A stretch of DNA of 64,000 nt, taken from the NCBI GenBank assembly GCA_949317995.1, contig OX439042.1, forward strand, positions 16,037,174 through 16,101,173, given 5' to 3'. The position numbers were made by a program, and so were the translations under genes. The notes under the pieces were generated by a model, which was not told the origin of the DNA, ran no database searches, and was given only the letters and a program-made list of their open reading frames with translations. This stretch comes from Acholoe squamosa (lineage: Eukaryota > Annelida > Polychaeta > Phyllodocida > Polynoidae). Below are positions 13,101 to 24,549 of the stretch, in pieces; the stretch's first letter is position 1, and every line of letters begins with the position of its first letter.

Positions 13101-14059
13101 CCTGTGGATCTCTACGTCCCTGTTCCTCTTTCTTTCTCAACCTTTCGCTGGAATTCGATATTTCAAGACTTAATTTTTTGCAAGGTAAATTACCATACAA
13201 TGAAAAACACAGTAGATGACAGTAGCCACCCACCCCCACCTCCAAAAAAAAATGCTTTAATTCAAAATCTCATTTGGAGATGAAGCCCATCTGCTAAGTG
13301 GGGGATACTATGCAAACTTTGAAATATACTAAGGCCTCAATATCCAACAATGAAGACCTCGCGTTGACCCTTGTATGCAAATTCCCCTTATCATTTCCAT
13401 GAGGTATCATTATTTTGGGCCCTATTCTTTGGATATCAAAGCTCCCCCAGCCATGATGGTCATAAATAATAACTTCAAATATGATGCTTGTATTCTAATA
13501 CCTCACCGTTCTGCCAGTCTGAATAAATAATGTCAATTATTCAAACCATGTTCCCAATAACTTTAAAAACAAATAATAGAAATGATTTCATCAAGGTGTG
13601 ACCCAAATTAAAAAGCTCTACAGACATAAACCTCGTAAATTGGCCTATTCGGGGCGCGCCATATGGCATCAATGACTACCTGGGTACCATTGAGGTGACT
13701 ACCTGCAGAACTGCAGGACGTATTAACCCTTTAAAGGTTGCACAGTGTATTGAAGAATATTATTGGGATGCAGTCCTTTGAAGCATTATAAACTGGATAG
13801 TCTACACACGCAGTCTATAACTATGTAAGTGTAAGACAGGCTGCTCAGCACCAATTCAATGCTGCTGAGCAGTATCACCAGCTTTAAATCGGTGCCACAT
13901 TATGAAAAAGGAGCATGCATCTGGATGCATATTGTTCCCCTTAACATGCTAGGTGATGTGGAGGTCACTCTGCCTCCTGTAACGTGCTAAATGTCAGGCT
14001 GGGCTGTGGTCAGTAGGAGGGGTAGGCTGGGTGGGTGGAGTTGGGGTAGTTAGGTAAAG
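10159..14059. other. Non-coding host DNA
   Basis: About 3.9 kb with only unsupported short ORFs on either strand. Pyrimidine-rich stretches occur near 11880-12200 and 12430-12540. A small perfect hairpin (CTGCTCAGCA/TGCTGAGCAG) lies at 13841-13872. I see no exon chain, RNA gene or complete transposon. Confidence 0.5.
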
Positions 14060-14800
14060 GTGTGGGGTTTCCATGTTATGGGGTCGTTGATACCTTGTGT
14101 GACCGTTGGGGGCGGGTTGGAGGTCACACAGGTATGGACAAGTAGAGGAAGTGCTGGACACATGGTACAGTGGACAATGAAGGGTTCATGCTGGGGAGTG
14201 GTTCTGTGGAACAAGGAATCAGTGGGGGATATGGTGGAGTAGCATGTATGGGTTGTGGGAGGTGTTAATATTGTGGATTAGGATGTCAGGTCCAGGGGAA
14301 ATGCTGGATTAACATGGAAGGGAAAGTGTTGGATGATGCCCAGGGTCGGTTTCCTTCTGATGGCGTTGTTGAGGATATAGTGGATAAGCATGTAGGGACG
14401 AAACAGAGGACATGGTGGATTAGCATGTGGGGAAATGTGGAGGATGTGATAGATTAACATGTAGGGAAACTTGGAGGATATTTTGGTGTGTTAGCAGGTA
14501 AGGGAAGTGTGTATGAGATGGTGGTATGTAAAGGAGAGGTGGGGAGGATACGGTGGATTAGCATGTAAGGGAAGAGTGGTAGATATGGTGGATTAATATG
14601 TAAGGGTAGTGTGGAGGATATTGATATGGTGGGTTGACATATAAGGAAGGTGTGGAGGATAAGCATGGAATGGATGTGTGGAGGAGATGGTAGCTAGATT
14701 AGCATGTATGGAAGCTGCATGGGATATTATGGATTGGCACGATATATGGAAGTATCGAGATGTAAACGTGTTATTGTAGGTTAACATATAGGGTAGGTTA
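14060..14800. repeat. Degenerate minisatellite
   Basis: Loose tandem repeats with a theme like GTGGATTAGCATGTAAGGGA and GTGTGGAGGATAT, irregular in length (about 50-60 bp). The repeat explains the similar short open frames on the minus strand, rich in MLI and HILP-type strings, so these are not genes. Confidence 0.7.
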
Positions 14801-15615
14801 GCCTAAAAACGTCAACTCCCAGACAATTGCCATAGCATTCGGTTTGCTATTACCAACTGGTAGATTCAATGCTCATCAACGATTTCACAGTATTGATACA
14901 GGAGTAAATCTATTTTTATGGCAAATTTGTTGGGTGGACGACTCAAGGTATGTGGACGTCTTTAGGTTAATCTACCCTAAGAGATATGTGTATGATTTTG
15001 TAAGTTAGCAAGTAGGGGACAGGAAGGACGTGATCTACAGTTGCTTTCACAGAAGAGAAGCTAGAATTTAAGACTAGGAAGTTTGTAGGATATGTATAGA
15101 TCTGTTAATGTGTTGCCCAGGCGTGTTGCACATTATCTTATAGATCAAAGGAAATATCTCTGATTATCTGTATACTATTTGTTATACACAGTTTATGCAT
15201 CTGTTGTGTTTAGCTTCTCACTTTTGTGAGCTTTCTTTGGTATGAAATAAAGTGAGTACATAACAGGTGAAGAACACATATTATACCTATCTACATTAAC
15301 TATCCTGGGCATGTGTTGTCCCTATACAGAAACTCTAGATCCCGGGGGCATTTAAATGGTACAAATTTTAAATCTTTTTTTATAATATGTGTCCACCGAG
15401 GAGAGTGTAGAGTAGATGTGGAACATGGGATATTAAATGTAGACATTCGTGACGATGAAATAGTGACAATATTTTTTGCCATTTTGTGCAAGACTGAAAA
15501 TTCCAGTGCTGATAGAGCAATTGTCTATTGTAAAAGACTGCAAATGTTGGCTAAGTAGAGATGTTCATTCAACGGAATAGGGTTGGTATGCTAATATAAC
15601 ATACAAATTACTTCC
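14801..15615. other. Non-coding spacer
   Basis: No gene seen. Two overlapping short ORFs on opposite strands at 15300-15558 have no domain and cannot be supported. Confidence 0.5.
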
Positions 15616-15935
15616 CAGGGGCGTAGGAAAAGGGGGGCAGGGTTCCTGCCCCCCCCCCAATCACAGAGGAGGTGGGGCCTGAATATGTCTGGGCCCCCAC
15701 AAAATGTGTCAAGCCTCACTATAAAATGTACAAGATTCCCATAGCTCATAGACAAATATGTCATTAAGATAGGGAAAATGCATGGCAGCATTGTTTAAAG
15801 ATAAGCCATCGAGGAATAACCTTTTATATAAGTCGCATACAGTGAGTGATGCATGAACACCAGCATGCTCAAACCGATAATTCATTGTGGCTGGGGTGCC
15901 CCCCCCCCAATGAAGCTTTGCTTCCTACGCCTCTG
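15616..15935. mobile_element. MITE-like element, CAGGGGCGTAGGAA ends
   Basis: A 320-bp segment begins CAGGGGCGTAGGAAA and ends TTCCTACGCCTCTG. It is flanked by a 6-bp direct repeat ACTTCC. C-rich runs occur near both ends. Ends of this kind are typical of hAT-type non-autonomous elements in invertebrates, although hAT duplications are usually 8 bp. A relative lies at 20796. Confidence 0.8.
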
Positions 15936-16060
15936 ACTTCCACAATAGACAATGCTTATAGACAATTATGGTACAAGCTTTGACCAGCTGCAGACCTTGA
16001 ACTTGAGGCCAGAGAACGTAGCGCAGTTGTAGTTGCATTACATGACTTCTACCCTAGAAT

Positions 16061-16220
16061 ATAATGCTTACACATCCAACTGATATCTAGGTTATTTTAA
16101 CCCCCTATCACTGTAGTGTACAAGACAAGTTTACAATATATACCCTAAACTTCTTCAGTACACTATATATAGGCAGGGGGTAAGAGCATCCTAGATATCA
16201 GTTAGATGTGATTGCATTAT
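16061..16220. repeat. Foldback repeat of 160 bp
   Basis: The left arm ATAATGCTTACACATCCAAC continues into TGATATCTAGG. The right arm CCTAGATATCAGTTAGATGT continues into GATTGCATTAT. A second inner pair, CCCCCT/AGGGGG, is also present. Probably a small inverted-repeat element. Confidence 0.7.
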
Positions 16221-17269
16221 GTACTACAATTCGATTGGATTTTAGCCATAGGCAAAGTTGTTCACAGGTGAAAGCCTGTGCCTAAAATATAGTATGATGG
16301 CGCTGTGTACTTCCTCAATCCTCCTTCCAACCAGGTGTGGTGCACACATACGTGTATTAGGCCTATACAGCAGTGACTGAACATAACATTTGGGGATATA
16401 ATAGAGAAGGAAAGAATTAAGACAGGTGTGGTTTTGGTGTGTGTGGCGTGTGGCCTCATAACGGTGTAATGTTTCCATCTGGTATAGGCAGCACTCCTCC
16501 CCCCATGCACCCCTCACCCCAAGGGCCGTAAACACACCTGGCCACCTGCCCCCCCCCCCACTTGTCCACACCCCTCACCCCCTCTCCCCCATGTGTGACT
16601 GACTCTATCTACCTGTACAACCCTTTGTAACCTAACTACCTGGCACCAGCCGGGTCAACCAGTGGCTTTTGTATACAGTGCTATTGCCACAGGGAGTCGT
16701 TCTTGGCCCCTATCTTTCACTTATGCAAAAGCCTTTGACCTGTCACATAACAAAACATAGTGAAGTGATGGACGCTTCTGAACGTGTTTATAACCAGTGA
16801 TAAGGGACAAGGGACATATTGTGAATGGATCATATTTCAGCTGGAAGCTATGTACATGGCTTCTGCCTTCAATACAATAGCACAACAGCTTCCAACACTG
16901 TTGTCACACATAGATCCTAAAGGTAGCATGTGTTGATGACCACATCAACACATCAAAGCTGACTGATGATATATGTCACAGTATAAAGGGGTGTCATAAT
17001 CCTAGATCCCATGCTTCAACATGATGACACTTGGCATTATGGATGCTGATCCTGTAGTACATGCATGTGGCTTCAGCACGGTAATATCCTGTAACATGAG
17101 GAGAGGTGTCACGCTGTGTGACAGACACACCTACCTTATGTGTAGTTTGTAGAGGTGAGGTCCTGGAGGGGGCTGTAGTAGTAATCAGGGCTTCCTCCTG
17201 GGTCGGTAACAATGGTAGCAGGTGATGAAGAGTAGTCCTAGGTAAGCCTAACGTACTGGTATTAACTGT
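16221..17269. other. Non-coding spacer
   Basis: No gene or repeat recognised. The ORFs around 16242-16571 overlap each other in C-rich sequence and lack domains. Confidence 0.45.
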
Positions 17270-18620
17270 TAGGCGTCGGCGGCCGCCGAGGGGACGTCGG
17301 CCGGGCCTGCCGTCAAGGGGAGCCGGCGGGACCGGCCGGCCTTTGTCTCCGCGACGGCCTGCCGTGTCGCTCATTCCCGACGACGGCTGTCGTTGACGAC
17401 TCTCCAGGCAGGCAGTGTAAGGGGTACACGCCTCCGTGTCCGGGCACCGCCCATGGCAGCGTACTGGGTGCCTGCTCTGTAGCAGGAGGAGGGGTGTGTC
17501 GTGCTAACAACAAAAGCAATAGTAGTAGCTGCAGATCAAGTTGTAACACAAGCAGTATAAAGTACAGGGTATATCCGTTAAGGTGTGTCCAGGTAGGAGT
17601 GGGTAGGGTTAGTCCAGTGTTAATCAGGGTCTTATCCTACAGGGGTACAGGAGGCTGGTTAATACTGCAGTATCAGCAGCTGCAGGGTGCATGCATGTTG
17701 TTGTTCCTCGTCCCTTGTAGCCTCTACTCCCCGCGTCACCACGTCAGGTGGGGGTGTGCGCGCGACGCGTCGCGTGCGCCTGCATCAGGGACTCGTGCAC
17801 GTGCGGATAGTGCGTACAGGGAGTGTGTGTGTTGGAGGGGACTCCTGTGTCCCCTGTTATAGAACACTCAGGACTACCTGGTGCTAAAATGTAGCTGAAC
17901 TTCTATTACAAATCCCTGCCTCATTATGGACAGTCTGTTTAGGCGCCGGGTCTCAAAATTAGTTCCACTCTCAAATAAGCGTCGGCGGTATATTGGCATT
18001 AATTTTTTTTTTAAATACACCATGCACTAACTGTGTCTCCAAAAAGGGTTAGGAGTGAGTGGTATACTAAGCGCCGGGACGCTTAATCAATCATTTTTCA
18101 TAAAGTTATTTTTCTAACTTTGGACAGTGAGTATTTGTTAGTCACAGTGAAAAGGCAATCATAATTTGAGAGAACTTATAAGAACGCCCTAGTAGGTTGA
18201 TTATGCAGATCTCCCTATATAAAGACCTAAGGACGCTGACATACTTTGACAGAACCCTACACGTCTCCGAAATCTTTTTATTAGAACTTGCTGACATGTG
18301 CCCCCGGGTGGACAATACCAATGTTGTATCCGCCCCACCCACCCCACACTCTCAGTCTCAGTCACAGCAGCAGCAGCCGCAGACGCAGCAGCAGTAGCGT
18401 GGTCAGAGATCCACCCTGTGCCCATGGAGGAGAAGGGGGGATGCGTATCCTCCACACGGTGACAGGGGCGGGGAGGGGCGGCATACGCGTGCTCGCGTGC
18501 ACTCGGTCGCCACACGTGGGGGACGCGTCGAACGCTGCATGCTGCGCGCACACGACGCCCCCAACCATTGTTTGGGACGCGCACATGGCGCATGCGTACG
18601 GTGGATCCCTGTAACATGAA
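17270..18620. other. CpG-dense block, possible promoter region
   Basis: CpG-rich patches at 17270-17480, 17740-17850 and 18470-18610 stand out from the AT-rich surroundings. CAG-type runs occur near 17500-17540 and 18365-18400. Such density can mark a promoter or a first exon. The ORFs here, on both strands, are low-complexity and do not form a convincing protein. No direction of transcription can be assigned. Confidence 0.35.
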
Positions 18621-18845
18621 TGAACAGCGCTGTCCACGTGTGGGCAGGATCGTAGTGTGTAGTAGTAGTAGCGGGGAGGGAGGGAGGGACGGCTGGTGCC
18701 GTATGGTAATACATGTGTACTGAATGGGAGATGTCTGAAACTTCTGTGGACATGTGAAGATGCTGTGTTGGCCTGAATTATATACATCTAGTGGTGCACA
18801 TTGGTAATAGATCTATGGGCAGAGAACCCTAGCAGTACTTGTACA

Positions 18846-18848
<3 letters not shown>

Positions 18849-18889
<41 letters not shown>
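18849..18889. repeat. (TA)n microsatellite
   Basis: About 20 TA dinucleotides in a row. Confidence 0.98.
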
Positions 18890-18894
<5 letters not shown>

Positions 18895-19087
18895 CCACGA
18901 TTTCGGAACTTCCGGTGGTTTTATATGCAATATATACGTGGTATATTCTGCATATACCACCCATGTGCGTTTTTAGAATTTTTGGTATATACTTTTTTCG
19001 GGGTCAAGTTGGACTTAGAATATTTTTGGAAATTATGGCAGCTATACAAAGTTAATCTAGCCATTTTCCATATTGAAAAATCGTGCC

Positions 19088-19160
19088 AACTCGCATGAGA
19101 ATTGAACCCCGGCTGCAGTGGTGGTAGGCGAAGGCCTTAGCCATAGCGCCACACTGAACG
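19088..19160 (-). mobile_element. tRNA-derived SINE-like head
   Basis: Read on the minus strand it has a box-A-like TGGCGCTATGG near its start and a perfect box B core GTTCAATTC about 45 bases later. The CTACCACC-type middle is common in tRNA-derived SINEs. The ends do not form a good acceptor stem, so this is more likely a SINE fragment than a working tRNA gene. Confidence 0.6.
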
Positions 19161-19216
19161 GTGATGAGATCCAATGCGAAAATAAATAAGTTCTAACCTG
19201 CCATGTTTCCAGTCAG

Positions 19217-19607
19217 TTTTCGTATGGAATCCAACCATGACATGTTATAATATTGAAATCCCAAGAAGTTTTCGATCAATAGAAGAGGAATGCGTGCTAA
19301 TTTTCTCCATTTTCTTTGATATAAATAAGAATCCATTGATTTTCCCATGGTAAGCGAGTCGCGGTCCGGCCATTCCCACCCGCCTCCTTGTTCGGCGAAA
19401 GTGTGTCAGGGGCCCGGATGTGGATATAGGTCATCTGCTCGCCGTACGAGGAAGACGCCGAAAATTTCGGACCCGTTTGGAAAATCAATGGATTCTCCTT
19501 CATTTTGAATATATTGGACATAATACGTATGGAGGGATCATCTAGACTATCTAAGGATATGTATGTTTTATTTTGAAGACTTGGCATGGTTGGATTCCAT
19601 ACGAAAA
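19217..19607. repeat. Nested foldback element
   Basis: The outer arms are a 23-bp perfect inverted repeat (19217-19239 and 19585-19607, starting TTTTCGTATGGAATCC). The inner arms are a 16-bp perfect inverted repeat, AATCCATTGATTTTCC at 19330-19345 with its complement at 19479-19494. The centre is GC-rich. This nested symmetry suggests a decayed foldback or MITE. Confidence 0.75.
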
Positions 19608-19784
19608 GTGAGTGTGAACACGGCGGTTCATCTCTCGGCAAGGAACAAAAACAATGGCTTCGCGCAGAGCGGACACGGGCCGTGTCGCTTGCTTTTACAA
19701 AATGTCTTCTCGTGGCTATATTCTGTGGATATCATGTAAGAAATTAATACAAAATGGAGGAAATGGTGGTATAAACCTATTAGG

Positions 19785-19889
19785 TCATGGATGTTGGAGC
19801 CCACGGGGAGTCTATGCTGGATATACCCTCGCCGCTCTGCGGCTCGGGTATATCCAGCATAGACTCCCCTAGGGCTCCAACATCCATGA
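19785..19889. repeat. Long hairpin, about 43-bp stem
   Basis: The left arm begins TCATGGATGTTGGAGC and runs to GGATATACCC. The right arm is the near-perfect complement, GGGTATATCC to CATCCATGA, with a short mismatch at CACGG/CTAGG. The loop carries its own small GC-rich pair. Single-stranded, it would be very stable. Confidence 0.85.
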
Positions 19890-19899
19890 TCTATTAGCT

Positions 19900-19902
<3 letters not shown>

Positions 19903-19984
<82 letters not shown>
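19903..19984. repeat. (TA)n followed by (TG)n
   Basis: About 24 TA units, then about 17 TG units from 19951. Confidence 0.97.
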
Positions 19985-19988
<4 letters not shown>

Positions 19989-20795
19989 GTACGGTAGGCG
20001 CAGGATATCGTGTGTAGAGACTTGAGTAGTACATGGAAATAGGGGTAGGCAACTGACGTCGGTGTTCGCTACAATAAAAACATGTGGTAAGTAGTATATG
20101 GAATGAAAGTGACATGTGCTTTTGGAGTACCCGTATACCGGTAGTAATACATCATGCGAGAGTATGGTTTAAACATACTTGTAGTACAATATGGTATCGC
20201 TGATCCGACTTAAAACAGGCTGCTTTTATTATCGAAGTTACTACAACATATAGACGCCACCGACTCCAGCTCTATAATTGGCTGATTCAAAATATAGTGT
20301 TCTAGGTATTGGTGAATATACTACCACTATTATGATATTTAGGTTAAGGGGCAATAGGTTAGTCATAGAACTGGTCATAGGAATAGTGCGATTAGTAGGA
20401 TCTTGAACAAATAGTAGTAAAGGATATGGGTGAGGGGGGTTGGGAAATTTCTAGTACCAGTATATCTAATCATGTTATACATGTATAGTATTACAGAATA
20501 TAGGGGCGGACGATGGGGGTTATTGTGTTCATGGTGAAAGATACCAGACTGTATAGCTATAGGAAAACTGGTATCATTATGTTCTTTCATGTTGTTAAAT
20601 TGAATTCAATCTACAAAAGTATAGGATATAAAGGGGTCTTATAAAGCCGTATGTACCCTATATAATGGCGCTAATTACTGGAAACCACTGGATGTCCCAT
20701 TATGGTATTTAATTAATCAAACATCCCCCTCCCATTCTAATTACTAGCACAGCCGTCACGGACACCTCTTAATCACGTACAGTGGGATGTAGTAT
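19985..20795. other. Non-coding spacer
   Basis: No gene, RNA or structured repeat recognised. Confidence 0.5.
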
Positions 20796-20935
20796 CAGGG
20801 GCGTAGGAAGCAAATTTATATTGGGGGGGGGGCAGGGGTCTCGGTTGGGGAGCCTGCTATATTTTTATATGGACTTATACAGGGAACCTTCTCATTATTG
20901 GGGGGCCCAGCCCACCCCCCTTTCCTACGCCCCTG
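20796..20935. mobile_element. Short MITE-like element, CAGGGGCGTAGGAA ends
   Basis: A 140-bp segment begins CAGGGGCGTAGGAAGC and ends TTTCCTACGCCCCTG. AGTAT flanks it on both sides. Its ends match those of the element at 15616, so both belong to one family. No coding capacity. Confidence 0.8.
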
Positions 20936-21013
20936 AGTATATCTTGGGCATTCTGTTTTAAACATTGTCTTATCTTGTATAGGTACATAAACATGTATGT
21001 ATATCATTGGCCA

Positions 21014-21303
21014 GGAGGGTGTTGCTCCTATTGTAAAAAGAGCAGTGAGTATGTGCCCTCTTTTCTAAACAAGTCGTGCACTGCTTCACCTAAGTACTTG
21101 CACACACTCACGCTCTATAGTTTATTATACTGACTGACTTATCCCAACTAGGTACCTACTCAAATCCCCCTTTTTTAGCACCATACTTGAATGACCACTT
21201 GTGAGCAACAAAAGGGACAAGTTATAGCTACATGAAAAGAAAGGTCTGGAAACAAGGGCATTTTTAGCCAGCTCTTCCTTTTACTATAGGAGCAACACCC
21301 TCC
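21014..21303. repeat. Foldback repeat of 290 bp
   Basis: The arms GGAGGGTGTTGCTCCTAT (left) and ATAGGAGCAACACCCTCC (right) are complementary, and the match runs on through the TGTAAAA-type continuation to GAGC. The interior is unique. Confidence 0.75.
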
Positions 21304-24124
21304 ATTCTGACAATGAAAGATGGACCGTTTAGCCACTGCAGCCTGGAGACGCTGTCGATGCAAGTTTAGTTTCTTGGTTATTTTCCAAGGGATACATTCA
21401 CCTTTAAAGTATATAAAATTATTAAGCTTAACAATGAGAAGTGATATCCCTTTTATTATCATCATATCATCATAGCCCTTAATTAGAGCAGACACATTTT
21501 TAAATACAACTACACAAAGCAGTGTGCAAGATCCTCACGTACACAATTATATTTATAAGAAGAATCAATAGGCCACCCTAAAAATATGCAAAATAGTGAA
21601 ATAAACCCTACTCCCTACATGTCACTGACCCAGAGATGAACCCTGTGGGACACTAACGTGCTAACAATGCATTGTCATGGATGACACCGATCCCCAATAA
21701 CTTTGAGGAAGTGCAAACAGCGAATTATGCCGCAGCACACTGCACAGTCAAGAACCTGCAAATGCAATTTTCTATTCGGCTCTGTCCCAAAGAGACTAAG
21801 AAGAGATCTGGTGTCGTGGTAGGCACTCTGCTTAATTGAAAATATTGAGAAAAGGCATAGCCTTTCAATGCACTGAGTGAGGGTATGGGCTTTTGTTTGG
21901 GACCTTGCTCCTTGTCATCTTTATCATATGAGGAGATAATTATTTTAAAAGTAAGGAGTTATCCATGTCTATTTTGAGAAATATAATGAGAGATCAATGC
22001 AACATTCTTTGCTTCTTTTCCCTGTATTCGAATTAATTTGGTTGGTAACTTTTTGCATATGCTTGATTGTCATCCTGACGCATGCATGCAGACCTGCAGG
22101 GCATTTCTCAATAGCAATAATTAACGTAGTCGGGAAATGCTCTCCTAGTGAACAAACTATTCTATATTCACGCATGATGGCGACCCAATGGAGTTGATAT
22201 GGTTTGAGGGACTGGTATGATTCTCCAATAAAGTGATAACAAGCTTCTCATTGATGCTGCATTAGTTCAGCTTAAAATAAAACCTTGTAGTATCATGTCA
22301 TTCTTCAATGGTAAAGGGTTTGGAAAAGAAAATCCTGTATCCAATTTCAAAAGGAAAAAAACAATACCAACAATAGCCATCTGTATGAATTATACAAATT
22401 ACCATGTGATGCCAGTATTGTAGCTGTAAGATCGCGTGGTACAAGTCAATGATCATGTTTAAAGTAGGATAAATCACTACTGTCCAATACTGACTGCTCT
22501 GATTGTAAGTTGAACTCTGTTTGAAATAGGCTAGTAATGCTCGGCGTCACGTCACACAGGCACGCTACACTGTTTAATTGTGAACTAGGGACGACACACG
22601 CCACAAAGTCACCTAGTGGTGTGTGGAAGAACTAGAGGGACGCAGTCTACAAAAAGGGAGGATGGCGCGCGTGCAGGGATGACCCGGCCTTTTAACTAGT
22701 GCGCATGTCCGGAAGTTGTCTATCAGCAGGGGAGGTACATTGGGGAGCAGTGGGAGAAGGTTTAAGAGAAGGTAAAAGGGGCCAGGGAGACAAGAAGCTA
22801 TTAAAGTGACTCTTCATCATGCTCCTCCTAGACGCCTGGTAGCTGATAAATGGGGTTACCCGAGTTAGAGGAAGCCAAACAGATTCTACACATACCTATT
22901 ATCAGAGATGGTGAATTGCATATTTTGGATTGCATGCATAGCTTTGGATTCCGATGTACATCCAAATAAATAAAAGTTTGGTTTGTCCTGAACATGAAGT
23001 CGCACAATTCAGTGGCGAATCCAGGATTTTGAAAAGGAGGGGCGTACCCCTTGTTTGAGACCAGAATGTTGGATAATTTGGGGGTAGCACACGAGTTCCC
23101 AAACCGCTGACGGCCTGCTCTGGGCTAAACTACTGGCAGAAAAGAACATCTGATGGTTATCCATGGGACTGACAAAAGACATGTCCTCGACAGATCCGAA
23201 GAATGGTTAGGATCACAACATGTATACCTTGTTTAATCCTATGCTCTCACTTTGAATACCTATCTCAACGTTTTTATTGTTTGTTTGTTGTTGTTGATGT
23301 TTTCTGTGGAGGTGAATTTAGGCTTTCATTGTACGAAACCCATTGCATTCTACCTTCACGGGAGTGGGTAACTAGATTGGCACCACTGTGCACCAGGACA
23401 GGGTCTATCTAAACAGTCTATCTATGGTCAACTCAGATGGTCAACTTACTTCCGGTATAAACAGTATGTACAGGCCCTATGTGGGTATTCAGTCCTTCAT
23501 GTTTATAAGCCACAAGGTATGGTGCAGCTCCCCTTCCGTACAGATGGGGGCACATAGTTGTAGCACCACACCGACTAGAAAATGCTGATTCATTGTCTGC
23601 AGGTATTGGCCGCTTGGGGGCAGAGCGATCATCTCAGATTTAGCTCACGCCCTCTGGTGGCCATGAAGGCCGACGCATGCGCGGGTGACAACTTCCTTAA
23701 TTATCGCCCACATAATGCAGCTGTATGTTGTTCTCGCTTCAGGCACCAGAGGACAGCAGTGGCTTCCCCCGGTGGAAAATACCTCGTGTGGTCACAATGT
23801 AAGAGTGGAGAGATTTTTGGCTTCATACTCCCCTCCGCACCCCCGAAGAGGATCGAGTATTGAGTAGGGTCTATGGAAAGCCCTGAAATAACCACCTTGA
23901 GTAGGAGAGTGGACGTGCATGACCGGGCTTCCTTCAAAATAACGTCTACCCCATGATGGGGGTGAATCACTGCTACTACAAAATTGTACTTCTGATGCTG
24001 CGATTAACTCTAAAGAGAAACCAAGTCTTTATGGGGCCCACATAAGGTACCCACAAGTGTTGACCTTGCAATTAATCTTTGTGAATTTGTTTACAGGAGT
24101 GTGACTAATGTTAAGACATTCAAA
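21304..24124. other. Non-coding host DNA with one partial transposon end
   Basis: No gene recognised in 2.8 kb. At about 23008 the sequence CAGTGGCGAATCCAGG resembles a hAT-type terminal inverted repeat, but no matching right end is visible, so it would be a truncated copy. Short ORFs in 23203-23970 lack any supporting feature. Confidence 0.45.
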
Positions 24125-24549
24125 TCTTCTTCTTCTTCTTCTTCTTCTTCTTCTTCTTCTTCTTCTTCTTCTTCTTCTTCTTCTTCTTCTTCTTCTTCTT
24201 CTTCTTCTTCTTCTTCTTCTTCTTCTTCTTCTTCTTCTTCTTCTTCTTCTTCTTCTTCTTCTTCTTCTTCTTCTTCTTCTTCTTCTTCTTCTTCTTCTTC
24301 TTCTTCTTCTTCTTCTTCTTCTTCTTCTTCTTCTTCTTCTTCTTCTTCTTCTTCTTCTTCTTCTTCTTCTTCTTCTTCTTCTTCTTCTTCTTCTTCTTCT
24401 TCTTCTTCTTCTTCTTCTTCTTCTTCTTCTTCTTCTTCTTCTTCTTCTTCTTCTTCTTCTTCTTCTTCTTCTTCTTCTTCTTCTTCTTCTTCTTCTTCTT
24501 CTTCTTCTTCTTCTTCTTCTTCTTCTTCTTCTTCTTCTTCTTCTTCTTC
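24125..24549. repeat. (TTC)n/(GAA)n trinucleotide tract, about 141 copies
   Basis: 425 bp of TTC without a single interruption. Every apparent long ORF here (poly-Ser, poly-Leu, poly-Lys, poly-Arg) is a translation of the repeat. GAA/TTC tracts of this length are known to form triplex structures and to impede replication and transcription. Confidence 0.99.

Noticed and set aside
19088..19160. Functional host tRNA gene
   Set aside because: Box B is good but acceptor arms do not pair. More like a SINE head.
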